A DNA stretch of 64,000 nucleotides, taken from assembly GCF_030403505.1 (NCBI RefSeq), contig NZ_JAUEMJ010000012.1, forward strand, positions 138,166 through 202,165. The letters run 5' to 3'. Below are positions 32,807 to 41,028 of the stretch, in pieces; position 1 is the first letter of the stretch; every line of letters begins with the position of its first letter. Below the pieces are notes generated by a model that saw nothing but the letters and a program-made list of their open reading frames with translations, was not told the origin of the DNA and did not search any database. Position numbers and translations under genes: made by a program. This stretch comes from Glycomyces tritici. Its GTDB lineage: Bacteria; Actinomycetota; Actinomycetes; Mycobacteriales; Micromonosporaceae.

Positions 32807-33541
32807 GTGACCAAGTTGAACCAGATCATCGCGATCGAGAAGAGCGTCAAGGCGAAGGCCGCGCGTGCGCTCGGCGACGCCGGGCGCGAGCTCGCCAAGG
32901 CGCCGCTGCTGTCCGGCATCTCCCGGACCTACCAGCCCAAGGACGAGGAGGGCGAGCAGCTGCCGCCCGAGTCGACGAAGGTGCAGCGCCGCGTCGAGGA
33001 ACAGCTGCGCGAGGTGTCAGCGGCGATGACGCGACTGTTCGACGTCACGGCCACCAAGGACCGCACGAACGCCCTCGCCACTGCCGACATCACCGTGGAC
33101 GGTGAGGTGCTCGTCGCCGACGTCCCCGTCACCTACCTCCTGTTCCTGGAGAAGCAGCTCGCCGAGCTGCAGTCGTTCGTCAAGGCCCTGCCCGTGCTGG
33201 ACGCGGGCGAGTCGTGGACGTACAACGACGCCTCCGACGCCTTCGCGACCGACCCGGTGAAGACGGTGCGCACCAAGAAGATCCCGCGCAACCACGTCAA
33301 GGCCGAAGCCACCGAGGAGCACCCGGCGCAGGTCGAGGTGTACTACGAGGACATCCCGGTCGGGTACTGGACGACCGTGAAGTTCTCCGGAGCGGCCCCC
33401 GCCAAGCGGGTCGCGCAGCTCTCCGAGCGGCTCGAGAAGCTCCAGATCGCCGTCAAGTTCGCCCGGGAGGAGGCCAACGGGACCGAAGTCGCCGACGAGC
33501 AGATCGGCGCCAAGGTCTTCGGCTACCTGCTCGGCGAATAG
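32807..33541 (+). CDS. Conserved actinobacterial protein of unknown function (DUF7873-like)
   Basis: 244 residues from GTG 32807, which has GAGGG about eight bases upstream. Its signature stretches are widely conserved in actinomycetes: KLNQIIAIEKSVK at the start, SRTYQPKDEEGEQLPPES, LFDVTATKD, TYLLFLEKQLAEL, TKKIPRNHVKAEATEEHPAQ, YYEDIPVGYWTTVKFSGA and a closing FAREEAN. Soluble and mostly helical. No enzyme motif is seen. It probably forms its own transcription unit between two hairpins. Confidence 0.85.
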   Translation: MTKLNQIIAIEKSVKAKAARALGDAGRELAKAPLLSGISRTYQPKDEEGEQLPPESTKVQRRVEEQLREVSAAMTRLFDVTATKDRTNALATADITVDGEVLVADVPVTYLLFLEKQLAELQSFVKALPVLDAGESWTYNDASDAFATDPVKTVRTKKIPRNHVKAEATEEHPAQVEVYYEDIPVGYWTTVKFSGAAPAKRVAQLSERLEKLQIAVKFAREEANGTEVADEQIGAKVFGYLLGE

Positions 33542-33550
33542 GCCCACAGA

Positions 33551-33579
33551 CGCCCCTGTTTTGAGCGACAGGGGTGGCG
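33551..33579 (+). terminator. Terminator hairpin after the DUF7873-like gene
   Basis: Stem CCCCTGT with ACAGGGG, extended imperfectly on both sides, ten bases past the stop at 33541. Confidence 0.6.
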
Positions 33580-33756
33580 CCCGAAAAGCGCCGAACACGC
33601 TGAAACTGAGATTCAGTCCGAGTATCACGCGGGAACACGGTCCCCTGCGGAATTTAACCCCGCAGCGTACGGATCCGTTCACCGCCGAACCTGAGACTCT
33701 CGCTCCAGCTTCAGCATTCGCCACGCCGCGCGTATCCGCGAGTAGCTCCTCTGGGA
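33580..33756. other. Intergenic 5' flank of the permuted tRNA
   Basis: No coding frame is supported. GTAGC at 33742-33746 can pair with GCTAC at 33846-33850, and TCTG at 33750-33753 with CAGA at 33835-33838, so the flanks of the permuted tRNA can close into a helix. Confidence 0.4.
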
Positions 33757-33834
33757 CATCGATGTTGGGGGTTCGAATCCTCCCCGCCGCACCACATGCG
33801 GCGGTAGCTCAATGGCAGAGCACGGTGCTAGCAG
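33757..33834 (+). tRNA. Circularly permuted tRNA gene candidate (3' half precedes 5' half)
   Basis: Read in reversed order, the halves make a full cloverleaf. First piece: anticodon-stem 3' strand CATCG (33757-33761), variable ATGTT, T-arm GGGGG-TTCGAAT-CCTCC (33767-33783), acceptor CCGCCGC (33784-33790), A73 and CCA (33791-33794). After CAT comes the second piece: acceptor GCGGCGG (33798-33804), U8-A9, D-arm GCTC-AATGGCA-GAGC (33807-33821), A26 and anticodon-stem 5' strand CGGTG (33823-33827), then CTAGCAG. All seven acceptor pairs are Watson-Crick, and A14, G18-G19, A21 and T54-T55-C56-A58 are present. The anticodon depends on the junction (AGC, AGG or UGG). Not a normal gene; a relic of tandem tRNAs is the main alternative. 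Confidence 0.55.
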
Positions 33835-33985
33835 CAGACTCAACGGCTACCGCAGATCGCAGCGGCCACTATGTGGCACATGGCGGCCCGGTGTCGAGGT
33901 CAACGACCCGGGCCGCACCTATGCCCATTGCACGGACACGGCGGGCACGGCACAATGGTCGCCATGAGCGACAACAGAAAGGGCG

Positions 33986-34402
33986 ATGCCGCGTAGGCCG
34001 CCCGCGCGAGTACGCGCACAGCAGCGCCGCTACGCCTCCCCCTCGGCGGACCGGCCGCTCCCCCGCATCCCCGGCGCCTCGAGCGCCCTGCAAGGCGCGA
34101 TCGCGCGCCTCGAGACCGATGACTCCCGTTTCCACCCAGGCGATGTGGCCTCGGCGTTCCGCGTCTGGCAGCGGGTCACCGGCGGCCCGGCCCGGCGCGC
34201 CCAAGACCATGCGGTGCACGCCGACTGCGAGCTCTGCAATCCACCGAGCCGCGACGTCCTCGAACTGGCCCTGCACCTCCTGCCGCGACGCTCCGCCCAG
34301 GAGCTGCGGCATCTCGTCGCACCGCTCGACGAGCGGTTCCTGCGACTGACGATCCCCTTGCCGAGCAAGCCGCCCGGACCGTGGTGGGCCCGGCGGACCT
34401 AG
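33986..34402 (+). CDS. Small basic protein of unknown function
   Basis: 138 residues. Arg/Pro-rich N-terminus, then RFHPGDVASAFRVWQRVTGG, DHAVHADCELCNPP (a His/Cys cluster that could bind metal) and a helical LELALHLLPRRSAQELRHLVAPLDERFL region ending PGPWWARR. Coding character is good on this strand and poor opposite. A ten-codon frame at 33964 (MSDNRKGDAA) overlaps the start and could couple translation. Family not recognised. Confidence 0.65.
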   Translation: MPRRPPARVRAQQRRYASPSADRPLPRIPGASSALQGAIARLETDDSRFHPGDVASAFRVWQRVTGGPARRAQDHAVHADCELCNPPSRDVLELALHLLPRRSAQELRHLVAPLDERFLRLTIPLPSKPPGPWWARRT

Positions 34403-34449
34403 CGGCGCCGCCGCGAACCCGTGCTCCGCCCCAGAGACGGCAACACCGT

Positions 34450-34475
34450 GTCGGCGGCCCGAAACGGCCGCCGAC
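34450..34475 (+). terminator. Terminator hairpin
   Basis: A 10-bp perfect stem (GTCGGCGGCC with GGCCGCCGAC) around CGAAAC, 48 bases past the stop at 34402. Confidence 0.7.
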
Positions 34476-34591
34476 GCGCTCCGTCCCCACCGCCAAGGGC
34501 AGGCCCCACAACCCGGGTAGGGCTGTCCCTACCCGTGAAATGCCTGCTCGCAGGGTCGTTGCGGCGCCCGGATCGGACGAAGATTAGTGAC

Positions 34592-35305
34592 ATGAACAAG
34601 ATCTTCAAGCAGCTCGGCGCCGACTCCGCGTACCTGCTCTCCGCGTTTCCGATCGCGCTTCCCGCGTTCGTCATCACCGTCGCCGGCTTCGCCGCCGGCA
34701 TCGGGACCGCCGTCGTCTGGGTCGGCGTCCCCATCCTCGCCGCGACCCTCTTCGCCATGCGCGGCCTCGCCGCCGCCGGACGCAGCCAGCTCAGTGCCGT
34801 CCTGCGCCAGCCGATCAACCAGCCGCACTACAAGCGGGCCCCCGAGAACGCCTCCGCACTGCGCCGCGCCCTCACGCCCGTCACCGACGGCCAGTCGTGG
34901 CTGAACCTCCTCTGGGGCCTGGTGAACTTCCCGCTCGCCGTCGCCGGCTTCTGCGTCGCCCTGAGCTGGTGGGCCGCCACGGTCGCCTCGCTCGCCTACC
35001 CCCTGTACGGCTGGATCATCATCCGCGCCGTCGACGGCAGCGGCGGGGGCGACGGCCTGGAGTACGCGACCCGCTGGCTCGGCTGGGGCGACTCGTACGC
35101 CGCCGCCTCCCTGCTCGCCGTCCTCGGCGGCCTGGTCATGGCCCTGCTGCTGCCGCTGGTCCTGCGCGGTTTCGCGATCACCCAGGCCTCGCTCGGCAAG
35201 GGCCTGCTCGCCTCGCTCACCGAGTCGGACGCACCCCAGGGCCCGGTCCGCACCGCCACGATCAACGCTGAGGTCACCCGCATCCAGGAGCGCCTCGCCG
35301 CATAG
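34592..35305 (+). CDS. Stand-alone sensor-domain membrane protein
   Basis: 237 residues from ATG 34592. The layout is that of the putative sensor domain usually found at the N-terminus of actinobacterial histidine kinases. Helices: PIALPAFVITVAGFAAGIGTAVVWVGVPIL; then WLNLLWGLVNFPLAVAGFCVALSWW, LAYPLYGWIII and SYAAASLLAVLGGLVMALLLPLVLRG. No kinase domain follows, so it is a free sensor or a transport-type membrane protein. It ends before a strong hairpin. Confidence 0.75.
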   Translation: MNKIFKQLGADSAYLLSAFPIALPAFVITVAGFAAGIGTAVVWVGVPILAATLFAMRGLAAAGRSQLSAVLRQPINQPHYKRAPENASALRRALTPVTDGQSWLNLLWGLVNFPLAVAGFCVALSWWAATVASLAYPLYGWIIIRAVDGSGGGDGLEYATRWLGWGDSYAAASLLAVLGGLVMALLLPLVLRGFAITQASLGKGLLASLTESDAPQGPVRTATINAEVTRIQERLAA

Positions 35306-35326
35306 ACCTCACCTCCGGGAAACCCC

Positions 35327-35358
35327 GACCGAGCGGCCGCTCACGCGGCCGCCCGGTC
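35327..35358 (+). terminator. Terminator hairpin after the sensor-domain gene
   Basis: Stem GACCGAGCGGCCGC with GCGGCCGCCCGGTC (one mismatch) around TCAC, 21 bases past the stop. Confidence 0.8.
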
Positions 35359-35407
35359 GCCGCTTTCACCCCGAAAACCGATAGCAGCCGGTGCTAGGTT
35401 GGGGCGC

Positions 35408-36280
35408 ATGGCAGCCCATCACGGACACCGGCACGACGACCACGCCGCCGCCTTCGACTTCGCCGAGGCCGCTCCCCGCTTCAAGGAGCGCGCCGCGGCC
35501 GAGGCCGCCAAGTACCGGCGCCTCGCCGAACGGCTCGCGGACCCGGCCGACCAGCTCGTGGCCGACATCGGCTGCGGCGCCGCCTCGATGGCGTTCGCAC
35601 TCGCCGAGGCACTCCCCGAAGCCCAGGTGGTGGCCGTGGACGCCGAACCGGCCATGCTCGACCTCGTGCGCGAACGCGCCGCCGAGACCGGCGCCGCGGT
35701 GCGGGCCGCGCAGGCGTCCGTCGACGACCCGGACGCGCTCACCGCGGCATTCGGGACGCCCGCCGACCTCCTCTGGGCCGGGCGCGTCATCCACCACGCC
35801 ACCGATCCCCAAGCGGCCCTTCAGAACCTGGCCGATCTGCTCGCCCCCGGCGGACGCCTGGCGATCGGCGAGGGCGGCACCGCCCCGCAGTACCTGCCCT
35901 GGCACGTGGGCGTCGGCAGGCCCGGCCTGGAACTGCGCCTCATCGAAGCCGGATCGCGCCGCCTCGAAGGCGAGGGCGTCGAGCACGGCTCCACGCCGCT
36001 CCCGTACGGCTGGAACATCGCGCTCGAACGCGCCGGCCTGACCGAGGTGCGCGAGGTGAACGAGCTCGACGCGACCCCCGCCCCGCTCGAAGGCACCGCC
36101 CTCACGCACGCCCTCGAATCACTGCAGACCCGGTCGGAGTGGTTCGAGCACTTCCTCAGCGACGACGACAAGGCCGCCTGGGCGCGACTCCTCGACGAAG
36201 ACGGCCCCGACTGGCTCGGCCGCCGCCGCGACCTCCACCACCTGTCGATCGAAACGTACTTCGTCGCCGTCAAACCCTGA
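35408..36280 (+). CDS. Class I SAM-dependent methyltransferase
   Basis: 290 residues. Motif I VADIGCGAASMAFALAEALP near residue 50, acidic end of strand 2 VVAVDAEP, motif LLWAGRVIHHATDP and LADLLAPGGRLAIGEGG. A His-rich N-terminus (AAHHGHRHDDHA) is unusual. The substrate is unknown; the C-terminal third (LTEVREVNELDATPAP and an aromatic helix) should define it. The gene is probably leaderless: TAGGTT at 35395-35400 sits seven bases before the ATG. Confidence 0.85.
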   Translation: MAAHHGHRHDDHAAAFDFAEAAPRFKERAAAEAAKYRRLAERLADPADQLVADIGCGAASMAFALAEALPEAQVVAVDAEPAMLDLVRERAAETGAAVRAAQASVDDPDALTAAFGTPADLLWAGRVIHHATDPQAALQNLADLLAPGGRLAIGEGGTAPQYLPWHVGVGRPGLELRLIEAGSRRLEGEGVEHGSTPLPYGWNIALERAGLTEVREVNELDATPAPLEGTALTHALESLQTRSEWFEHFLSDDDKAAWARLLDEDGPDWLGRRRDLHHLSIETYFVAVKP

Positions 36281-36301
36281 GCGCCCCCGCGGCTCACCGC
36301 T

Positions 36302-37573
36302 TCACTCGCCCCCGGAGTCGACCTCCAGCTGGAAGAGCCGCTCGAGCGCGGCCCGCGCGTACACCTCTTCCAAGTGCTCGGCGCGCGCGAAATCGCTGAG
36401 CAGGTCGTAACCGTCGCGCAGGCCGAGCCGACCGAGCCGGAACGCGGCCTCAATGCGCCCGAACCAGTGGAAGCACCCGTCGGAGGCCAGCACCGAGTAC
36501 GCCTCGACGCCCACATCGGGGCTGATGCCGTACATCGCCTCGGCCGCATCGATGCCCAGATGGAAGTCCATGACGGACTCGACGCCTTTAACGATGCGCC
36601 ACAACGCGTTCTCGGCGTCGATGACACTGTCCTCGGCGAGCTGCTCCGCGCAGATGATCCGCAGCCGCACCGAGAGCAGCGGCGCGTTCGCCAAGTGCCG
36701 CAGGGCCATCGCTGCGGCGGAGCCGTGGACGTTGCGCAGTTCGTGGGCGGCGCTGTGCCGCACGTACTCGCTCACCGACTCGTCGGTGACCAGCTGCATG
36801 AGGGCGATCCCGGCCGGACCGGCGGCGCAGTCGACGAGGGCGCTGGCGGCGTCCAGGCGGTACTTGGCGTCGACGGTGGCGTCGGCGGCGATGGATTCGA
36901 GCGCGCGGGCGGCGTCCTCGACGCTGAAGCGGCCCATGTGCTCGGCGACCTCGAGCCGCACCTCTACATCCACATTGGACGATTTGGCTACGGAAGAGAG
37001 CCGCATGGCCATGTCCCGGCCGCCGAGGTCGACGAGGTCCTGGATGAGCTGTATGCGCAGTTCGGCGTCGATAGCCTCGTTCTTGATGGAGCCCACGAGG
37101 TTGCTCATGGCGCGGTCGCGGCGCTGATGCGGGACGGCCACGACCGCCATGCCGATCGACGGCTCGCAAGCGTCGCCGAAGGTGCCGATCGACGGCTCGC
37201 ACGGATCGCCGAAGGCGCCGGCCGGTTTGTTCGCGTCGGTGTACGCGCCGGTCGTGGATTCGCCGGCGGGCGAGCGGTAGGCGTCGCTGATCGCGGATTC
37301 GTAGGCGCCCATGCGGTACTCGTCCGGCTCATCCGTCTCACTGCCCCAGAAGCGGGCGCGGGTCTTGCGCGGCTCCGGGTCGGGCTCGTCGCGCATGCGG
37401 GCGAGCTGGCGGCGGCGCTGCCAGCAGCCGGTCGCCCAGGTCGCGGCGATCGCGGGGTAGAGGAGGCCGTAGCCCCAGCGGCCCGCGTCGAGGAGCTCGA
37501 CCACCGGGACGGGGGCGGCGAGCGCGGCGGAGAAGCGGATGGTCCAAAGCTGCACTGCATTGGCGTTCGCCAT
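36302..37573 (-). CDS. Membrane-anchored HEAT-like repeat protein
   Basis: 423 residues from ATG 37573, which has GAGG eight bases upstream. The N-terminus has a hydrophobic helix (IRFSAALAAPVPVVELL and following), then a polar variable region with a small tandem duplication (EPSIGTFGDACEPSIG). From about residue 160 it is a chain of helical repeats (NEAIDAELRIQLIQDLVDLGGRDMA, ARALESIAADATVDAKYRLDAASALVD, SEYVRHSAAHELRNV, and so on), as in HEAT/Armadillo scaffolds. It probably binds a protein partner at the membrane. Function unknown. Confidence 0.75.
   Translation of the reverse strand: MANANAVQLWTIRFSAALAAPVPVVELLDAGRWGYGLLYPAIAATWATGCWQRRRQLARMRDEPDPEPRKTRARFWGSETDEPDEYRMGAYESAISDAYRSPAGESTTGAYTDANKPAGAFGDPCEPSIGTFGDACEPSIGMAVVAVPHQRRDRAMSNLVGSIKNEAIDAELRIQLIQDLVDLGGRDMAMRLSSVAKSSNVDVEVRLEVAEHMGRFSVEDAARALESIAADATVDAKYRLDAASALVDCAAGPAGIALMQLVTDESVSEYVRHSAAHELRNVHGSAAAMALRHLANAPLLSVRLRIICAEQLAEDSVIDAENALWRIVKGVESVMDFHLGIDAAEAMYGISPDVGVEAYSVLASDGCFHWFGRIEAAFRLGRLGLRDGYDLLSDFARAEHLEEVYARAALERLFQLEVDSGGE
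37151..37216. repeat. 33-bp tandem repeat, two copies, in the HEAT-like gene
   Basis: Units at 37151-37183 and 37184-37216 both begin GCCGATCGACGGCTCGCA and end TCGCCGAAGG, and keep the frame. They encode the duplicated EPSIG-type peptide of the linker. Confidence 0.8.
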
Positions 37574-37945
37574 ACGTCGAACCTCGGGTAGAAGCGGCGG
37601 GGACTTCTCGGTACGGCGTCCGCGGCAGCGCGCTGCCTCGGGCGCCGCGCGCGGCCTCGACGTGGGATCGACGGCGCCGGGTTTCAGGCCGCATGCGCGG
37701 TGCCGGGGCATAAATCGTAGTCCCATCGTTGTGCGGGCCGTCGCACTGGGTGTGCGACGGTTCGCTCGCGGCAGGGCGGAGGGAGCGGTTCGTCCCTGTA
37801 CGGCCCCTTCGCCTTTGCCAGGCGATGCGACCTGGGGATTTCCGGGGGCCACGGTGTCGGCGGATGCCTGTACGATCGAGGTCACCCCGGTGAAGCCCGA
37901 TCACCGCGACCGATTGCCCCCGAGCAGACGAGGCGTGTAGAAGCG
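37574..37945. promoter_or_regulatory. Divergent intergenic region, 372 bases
   Basis: Lies between the leftward HEAT-like gene and the rightward Pro-rich gene. No gene is supported. It should hold both promoters; no element can be named with confidence. Confidence 0.4.
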
Positions 37946-38800
37946 ATGACGTATCCGCCCCCCGGCGGTGGGAACCCGCAGTATCAGCTGCAGCCCGAAC
38001 CGCAGCAGCCCAGCGACCCCTACTCGCAGGGCTACAACAGCACGCCTCCGCCTGGCAACTACTACCAGCAGCCGCAGCCGCCGCAGCAGTACACGCAGCC
38101 GCCGATGCAGTCGCCGATGCCGCCTGTGGGCGTGCAACCGGGCTACCCGTCGGCGCCCGGCTCGATCCTGCCCCCGCCGCTCCCGCCCGCGAAGCAGGGC
38201 GGCAACCTGCCGGTGATCCTGGGCGTGATCGTCGCGCTCGTCGTGGTCCTCGGCATCGCCGCGGTCCTGATCATCCCCGGGATGGTCGACGACGACGATC
38301 CTCAGGCCGGCGACGGTGACACCTCCGAGAGCGTCGAACCCTCGAAGGAGGAGGAGACGACCGAGGCGGCCGAAGAGACGACTGCGGAAGAGGAGGCGGC
38401 CACCCCTGACGCGGGCGGCGCCTTCAGCGAGTGGGGACCGCCGTCCAGCTCCGACGATTTCGACCCGGCCTCACCCGAGGGTGTCGCGATCGCCTACCAG
38501 GTCGCGCAGAACACGGGCGACGACGACGCCATGCGGGCGCTGGTGAGCGCTGATGCGACCTCCAATATGACCATCGACCTCGAATGGGAAATCGAGGACA
38601 CGACGGAGCCCTACCCGTACCCGTACTGGGGCATGGCGCGCGAGGACGCGGACGGCACCATGCGGGCCTGGGCGGGCTGGACCATGGACGACTCGGCCCC
38701 CGATGAGGAGTCCGACATCGTCACCGGCTACACGTACACGCTGGTCGAGGAAGACGGCGCCTGGAAGCTCTACGACGTGGAGTACGGGTTCGTCGAGTAG
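37946..38800 (+). CDS. Pro-rich membrane-anchored protein with extracellular NTF2-like domain
   Basis: 284 residues. A Pro/Gln/Tyr-rich cytoplasmic N-terminus (about 85 residues) precedes one membrane helix (LPVILGVIVALVVVLGIAAVLIIP). A Glu/Thr-rich linker leads to a domain PEGVAIAYQVAQNTGDDDAMRALVSAD...DIVTGYTYTLVEEDGAWKLYDVEYGF, an NTF2/DUF4878-like order of helix then strands. Similar architecture to common actinobacterial surface proteins of unknown role. Confidence 0.8.
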   Translation: MTYPPPGGGNPQYQLQPEPQQPSDPYSQGYNSTPPPGNYYQQPQPPQQYTQPPMQSPMPPVGVQPGYPSAPGSILPPPLPPAKQGGNLPVILGVIVALVVVLGIAAVLIIPGMVDDDDPQAGDGDTSESVEPSKEEETTEAAEETTAEEEAATPDAGGAFSEWGPPSSSDDFDPASPEGVAIAYQVAQNTGDDDAMRALVSADATSNMTIDLEWEIEDTTEPYPYPYWGMAREDADGTMRAWAGWTMDDSAPDEESDIVTGYTYTLVEEDGAWKLYDVEYGFVE

Positions 38801-38830
38801 CGACTCCGACAGCGAGCGAGATTCGAAGAG

Positions 38831-38867
38831 GAACGGCCGTGGAAAGCCTTGGGCTCCACGGCCGTTC
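38831..38867 (+). terminator. Terminator hairpin
   Basis: A 12-bp perfect stem (GAACGGCCGTGG with CCACGGCCGTTC) with a 13-base loop, 30 bases past the stop at 38800. Confidence 0.85.
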
Positions 38868-39121
38868 TCTGTATGCACCCTTCGGGACCGAACGGTCTCC
38901 GAGCCGGGTTCACGAGCGGGCACCTCCGCAAAGCCCCTGTTCCGCGCCATTCGCAACCACCGGAATCCGTGAGCGGATTCTTCCGCCGGCAGCCGGATCC
39001 ACAACCCCGAATCTCGCTCTTGCCAGCCGCTCACCTGCTATTTCATTCCGAATCCCCAGAGTTATCCACAGGCCGAAAAGTTGTTGTTGACGCTCTGGAG
39101 CGACTCGGCGACAGTTGGTAT

Positions 39122-39979
39122 ATGACGCAGATACCGATGTACCGCACCATGACAGCCACGATGAACCGGCCGCTCGACCAGGCGCTCCACGACGCGAGCG
39201 AGACCCCTCAAGACCTCCTCATGCGCTTCGAGGCCGCATTCGAAGCGAACTTCAGCCTGGTGGCCACAGGCCGCACCGCGGCCTGGATCCACGGCTTCGA
39301 TGTGCTGCCACCGGGAGCGGACCAGCGCGAATGGCCCGTGGAGAGTTCGCCCGATCCACCGCTGGCGGACATCACGGTGATCGACGGCCTGCCGGTGACC
39401 CGCTTGGCGCGCACCCTGGTCGACTGCGCGGCCGATCTCCCGCGGCTGGAGGCGGTGGCCGCGGCGGACCAGTTCCTGCGGGCCGGCATCGACGCGGGCA
39501 GCCTCTCGGCCGCACTCGAACCGCTGCACGGCGACCGGCTCAGACGGGCGAACGCGACCCTGCTCGCTGCCGACCCGCGGTCGGAGTCGCCGATGGAGTC
39601 CTGGACGCGCTGCCTTGTCAGCGACGCGGGCCTGCCGGCGCCGGTCCCGCAGCTGCGGGTGCGGACGCCGAACGGGCGCTCCAGGTTCCTCAACCTCGGT
39701 TGGGAGCAGTGGCGGGTCGGGGTGGAGTACGACGGCCTGGGCACGCATCTCGGCCTGGCCGCCGAGGCCGCCAACCGGCCGCCCCGGCACCAGGTGCTCG
39801 AGAACCTTGGCTGGGAGGTGCTGGTCCTCACCGCCTCCGATGTAATGGAGCACCCGCGGCCGTGGCTGGTCCGGCTCCGGGAGATGCTCCTCGACCGCGG
39901 CTGGGACCCGGACACGAATGAACTGCGCGACATCAACGAGCGCATCGAGGCGGTGCACATGGCGGTGGGCCGAGGCTGA
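39122..39979 (+). CDS. DUF559/VSR-like endonuclease-domain protein (AbiEi-type N-terminal region)
   Basis: 285 residues if started at ATG 39122; several in-frame ATGs follow within 36 bases. The N-terminal part has ATGRTAAWIHGFDVLPPG and VIDGLPVTRLARTLVDCAADLPRLEAVAAADQFL, typical of AbiEi-like antitoxin/DUF559 fusion proteins. The C-terminus has the restriction-fold core WRVGVEYDG, HQVLENLGWEVLVLTASDV. It lacks the usual leading winged-helix segment, so the N-terminus is shortened or mis-started. The upstream 320 bases hold no better start. Confidence 0.7.
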   Translation: MTQIPMYRTMTATMNRPLDQALHDASETPQDLLMRFEAAFEANFSLVATGRTAAWIHGFDVLPPGADQREWPVESSPDPPLADITVIDGLPVTRLARTLVDCAADLPRLEAVAAADQFLRAGIDAGSLSAALEPLHGDRLRRANATLLAADPRSESPMESWTRCLVSDAGLPAPVPQLRVRTPNGRSRFLNLGWEQWRVGVEYDGLGTHLGLAAEAANRPPRHQVLENLGWEVLVLTASDVMEHPRPWLVRLREMLLDRGWDPDTNELRDINERIEAVHMAVGRG

Positions 39980-40079
39980 ACCGGCGCCGGACCGGTGGCG
40001 GGGGAAGGCGCCTCCCGCCCGCCGGCCCGGCGAACCGAAACCTAAGGGCGACAACGAATCGCCGAGGCTACGAACCTGC

Positions 40080-40400
40080 GGGCCGGTCGGGCCGTCGAGC
40101 GGTCGGCGCCGCCGCAGGAGATTTGAACGGCGCGGGGTGGTCGGTGGGCCGGTCGAGCCGTCGAGCGAGCAGCGCCGCCGCAGGAGAGCGGAACGGCATG
40201 GTGGCGGGCGGGCCGAGGGTGGTCGGTGGACTGGCGGCGGGTGGGCAAGGGAGGGGTGGGTGGGGGGCGGGGGGGGGGAGGGCCCCAAAGGGTCCCGGCG
40301 AACTCGCCTGCAGAGTCAGAGGAGGCGCCCCGGGCGAACCCGCCCGCAGAGTCAGAGAAGACGCCCCTGGCAAACCCACCCGCGTAACCCAGGAAGAGTC
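40080..40400. repeat. Non-coding repeat-rich intergenic stretch
   Basis: Within the gene-free interval 39980-40551. Two imperfect ~60-base units at about 40080-40205 share GCCGTCGAGCG...GCGCCGCCGCAGGAGA. Three ~35-base units at about 40305-40400 share (C/G)GCAGAGTCAGAG and GACGCC-type ends. Neither strand gives a believable protein. Confidence 0.65.
40242..40282 (+). other. G-rich tract, possible G-quadruplex
   Basis: Forty-one bases containing runs of three to ten guanines separated by one to three bases, including GGGGTGGGTGGGGGGC and an uninterrupted ten-G run. Satisfies four or more G3 runs with short loops. Confidence 0.7.
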
Positions 40401-40551
40401 CCGGCCGGTCCCGCCCGCTTTGCCCGAGAACGCGCGCATCCCCGAAATCGGGGCCCGTCGGCCGATCTCACGGTTTGCAATCGTGGCCCGGGATCGGGGC
40501 GGCGCCGGGCTAGGATCGGTGCGAGCATCGTTCGAATCGTCAGGAGCGGCA

Positions 40552-40992
40552 GTGGCGGAAGGGTCCTTCACCGGGTTCGCGCGCCCCGCCGTGCCCACCC
40601 CCCAGGAGATCCGCGAGTGGGCGCTCGACCCCTACTCGACCGCCCCCGAAGGCCGCCAGTGGGACCTCACCCTCGCCACCGACGAGCTCGTCGACACCTG
40701 GCTCGACCTCGCCGCCGACGCCACCTGCCCGAAGCGCTCCTTCGCGCTCCACGTGCTCTACATCTACGCCGGCGACGCCGTGCGCACCAACTTCCGGGTC
40801 CACTCGCGCAAGCGCGTCGACCGCCTCCTCGAGAAGGCGGTCGATTCCCGCGACCAGTACGTTGAACTCTGGGCCGCCAACACGAAAGCGCTCATCCGCC
40901 AGCCCGACCTGTTCGACTACCACGAATGGTGCAACGGCGGGCTGGTGCGCGGACCCCGGCGGCTGAGGCCCGGCCCCACGAGAAAGCCTTGA
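40552..40992 (+). CDS. Conserved small protein of unknown function
   Basis: 146 residues from GTG 40552, which has AGGAG six bases upstream. It contains FARPAVPTPQEIREWALDPY, QWDLTLATDELVDTWLDLAADATCPKRSFALHVLYIYAGDAVRT and DLFDYHEWCNGGLVRGPRRL. Similar short helical proteins are common in actinomycetes, with no known role. It is followed 36 bases later by the DUF1707 gene. Confidence 0.75.
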   Translation: MAEGSFTGFARPAVPTPQEIREWALDPYSTAPEGRQWDLTLATDELVDTWLDLAADATCPKRSFALHVLYIYAGDAVRTNFRVHSRKRVDRLLEKAVDSRDQYVELWAANTKALIRQPDLFDYHEWCNGGLVRGPRRLRPGPTRKP

Positions 40993-41028
40993 CCCGATGA
41001 AGCCCATGACGAAGCCTGCGAGCCACCG

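Noticed and set aside
33869..34312. Leftward frame opposite the gene at 33986
   Set aside because: Weaker coding character than the rightward frame and no start site; the rightward product has a plausible Cys/His cluster and a terminator behind it.
39062..39070. Single TTATCCACA
   Set aside because: An isolated copy without neighbours is expected by chance.
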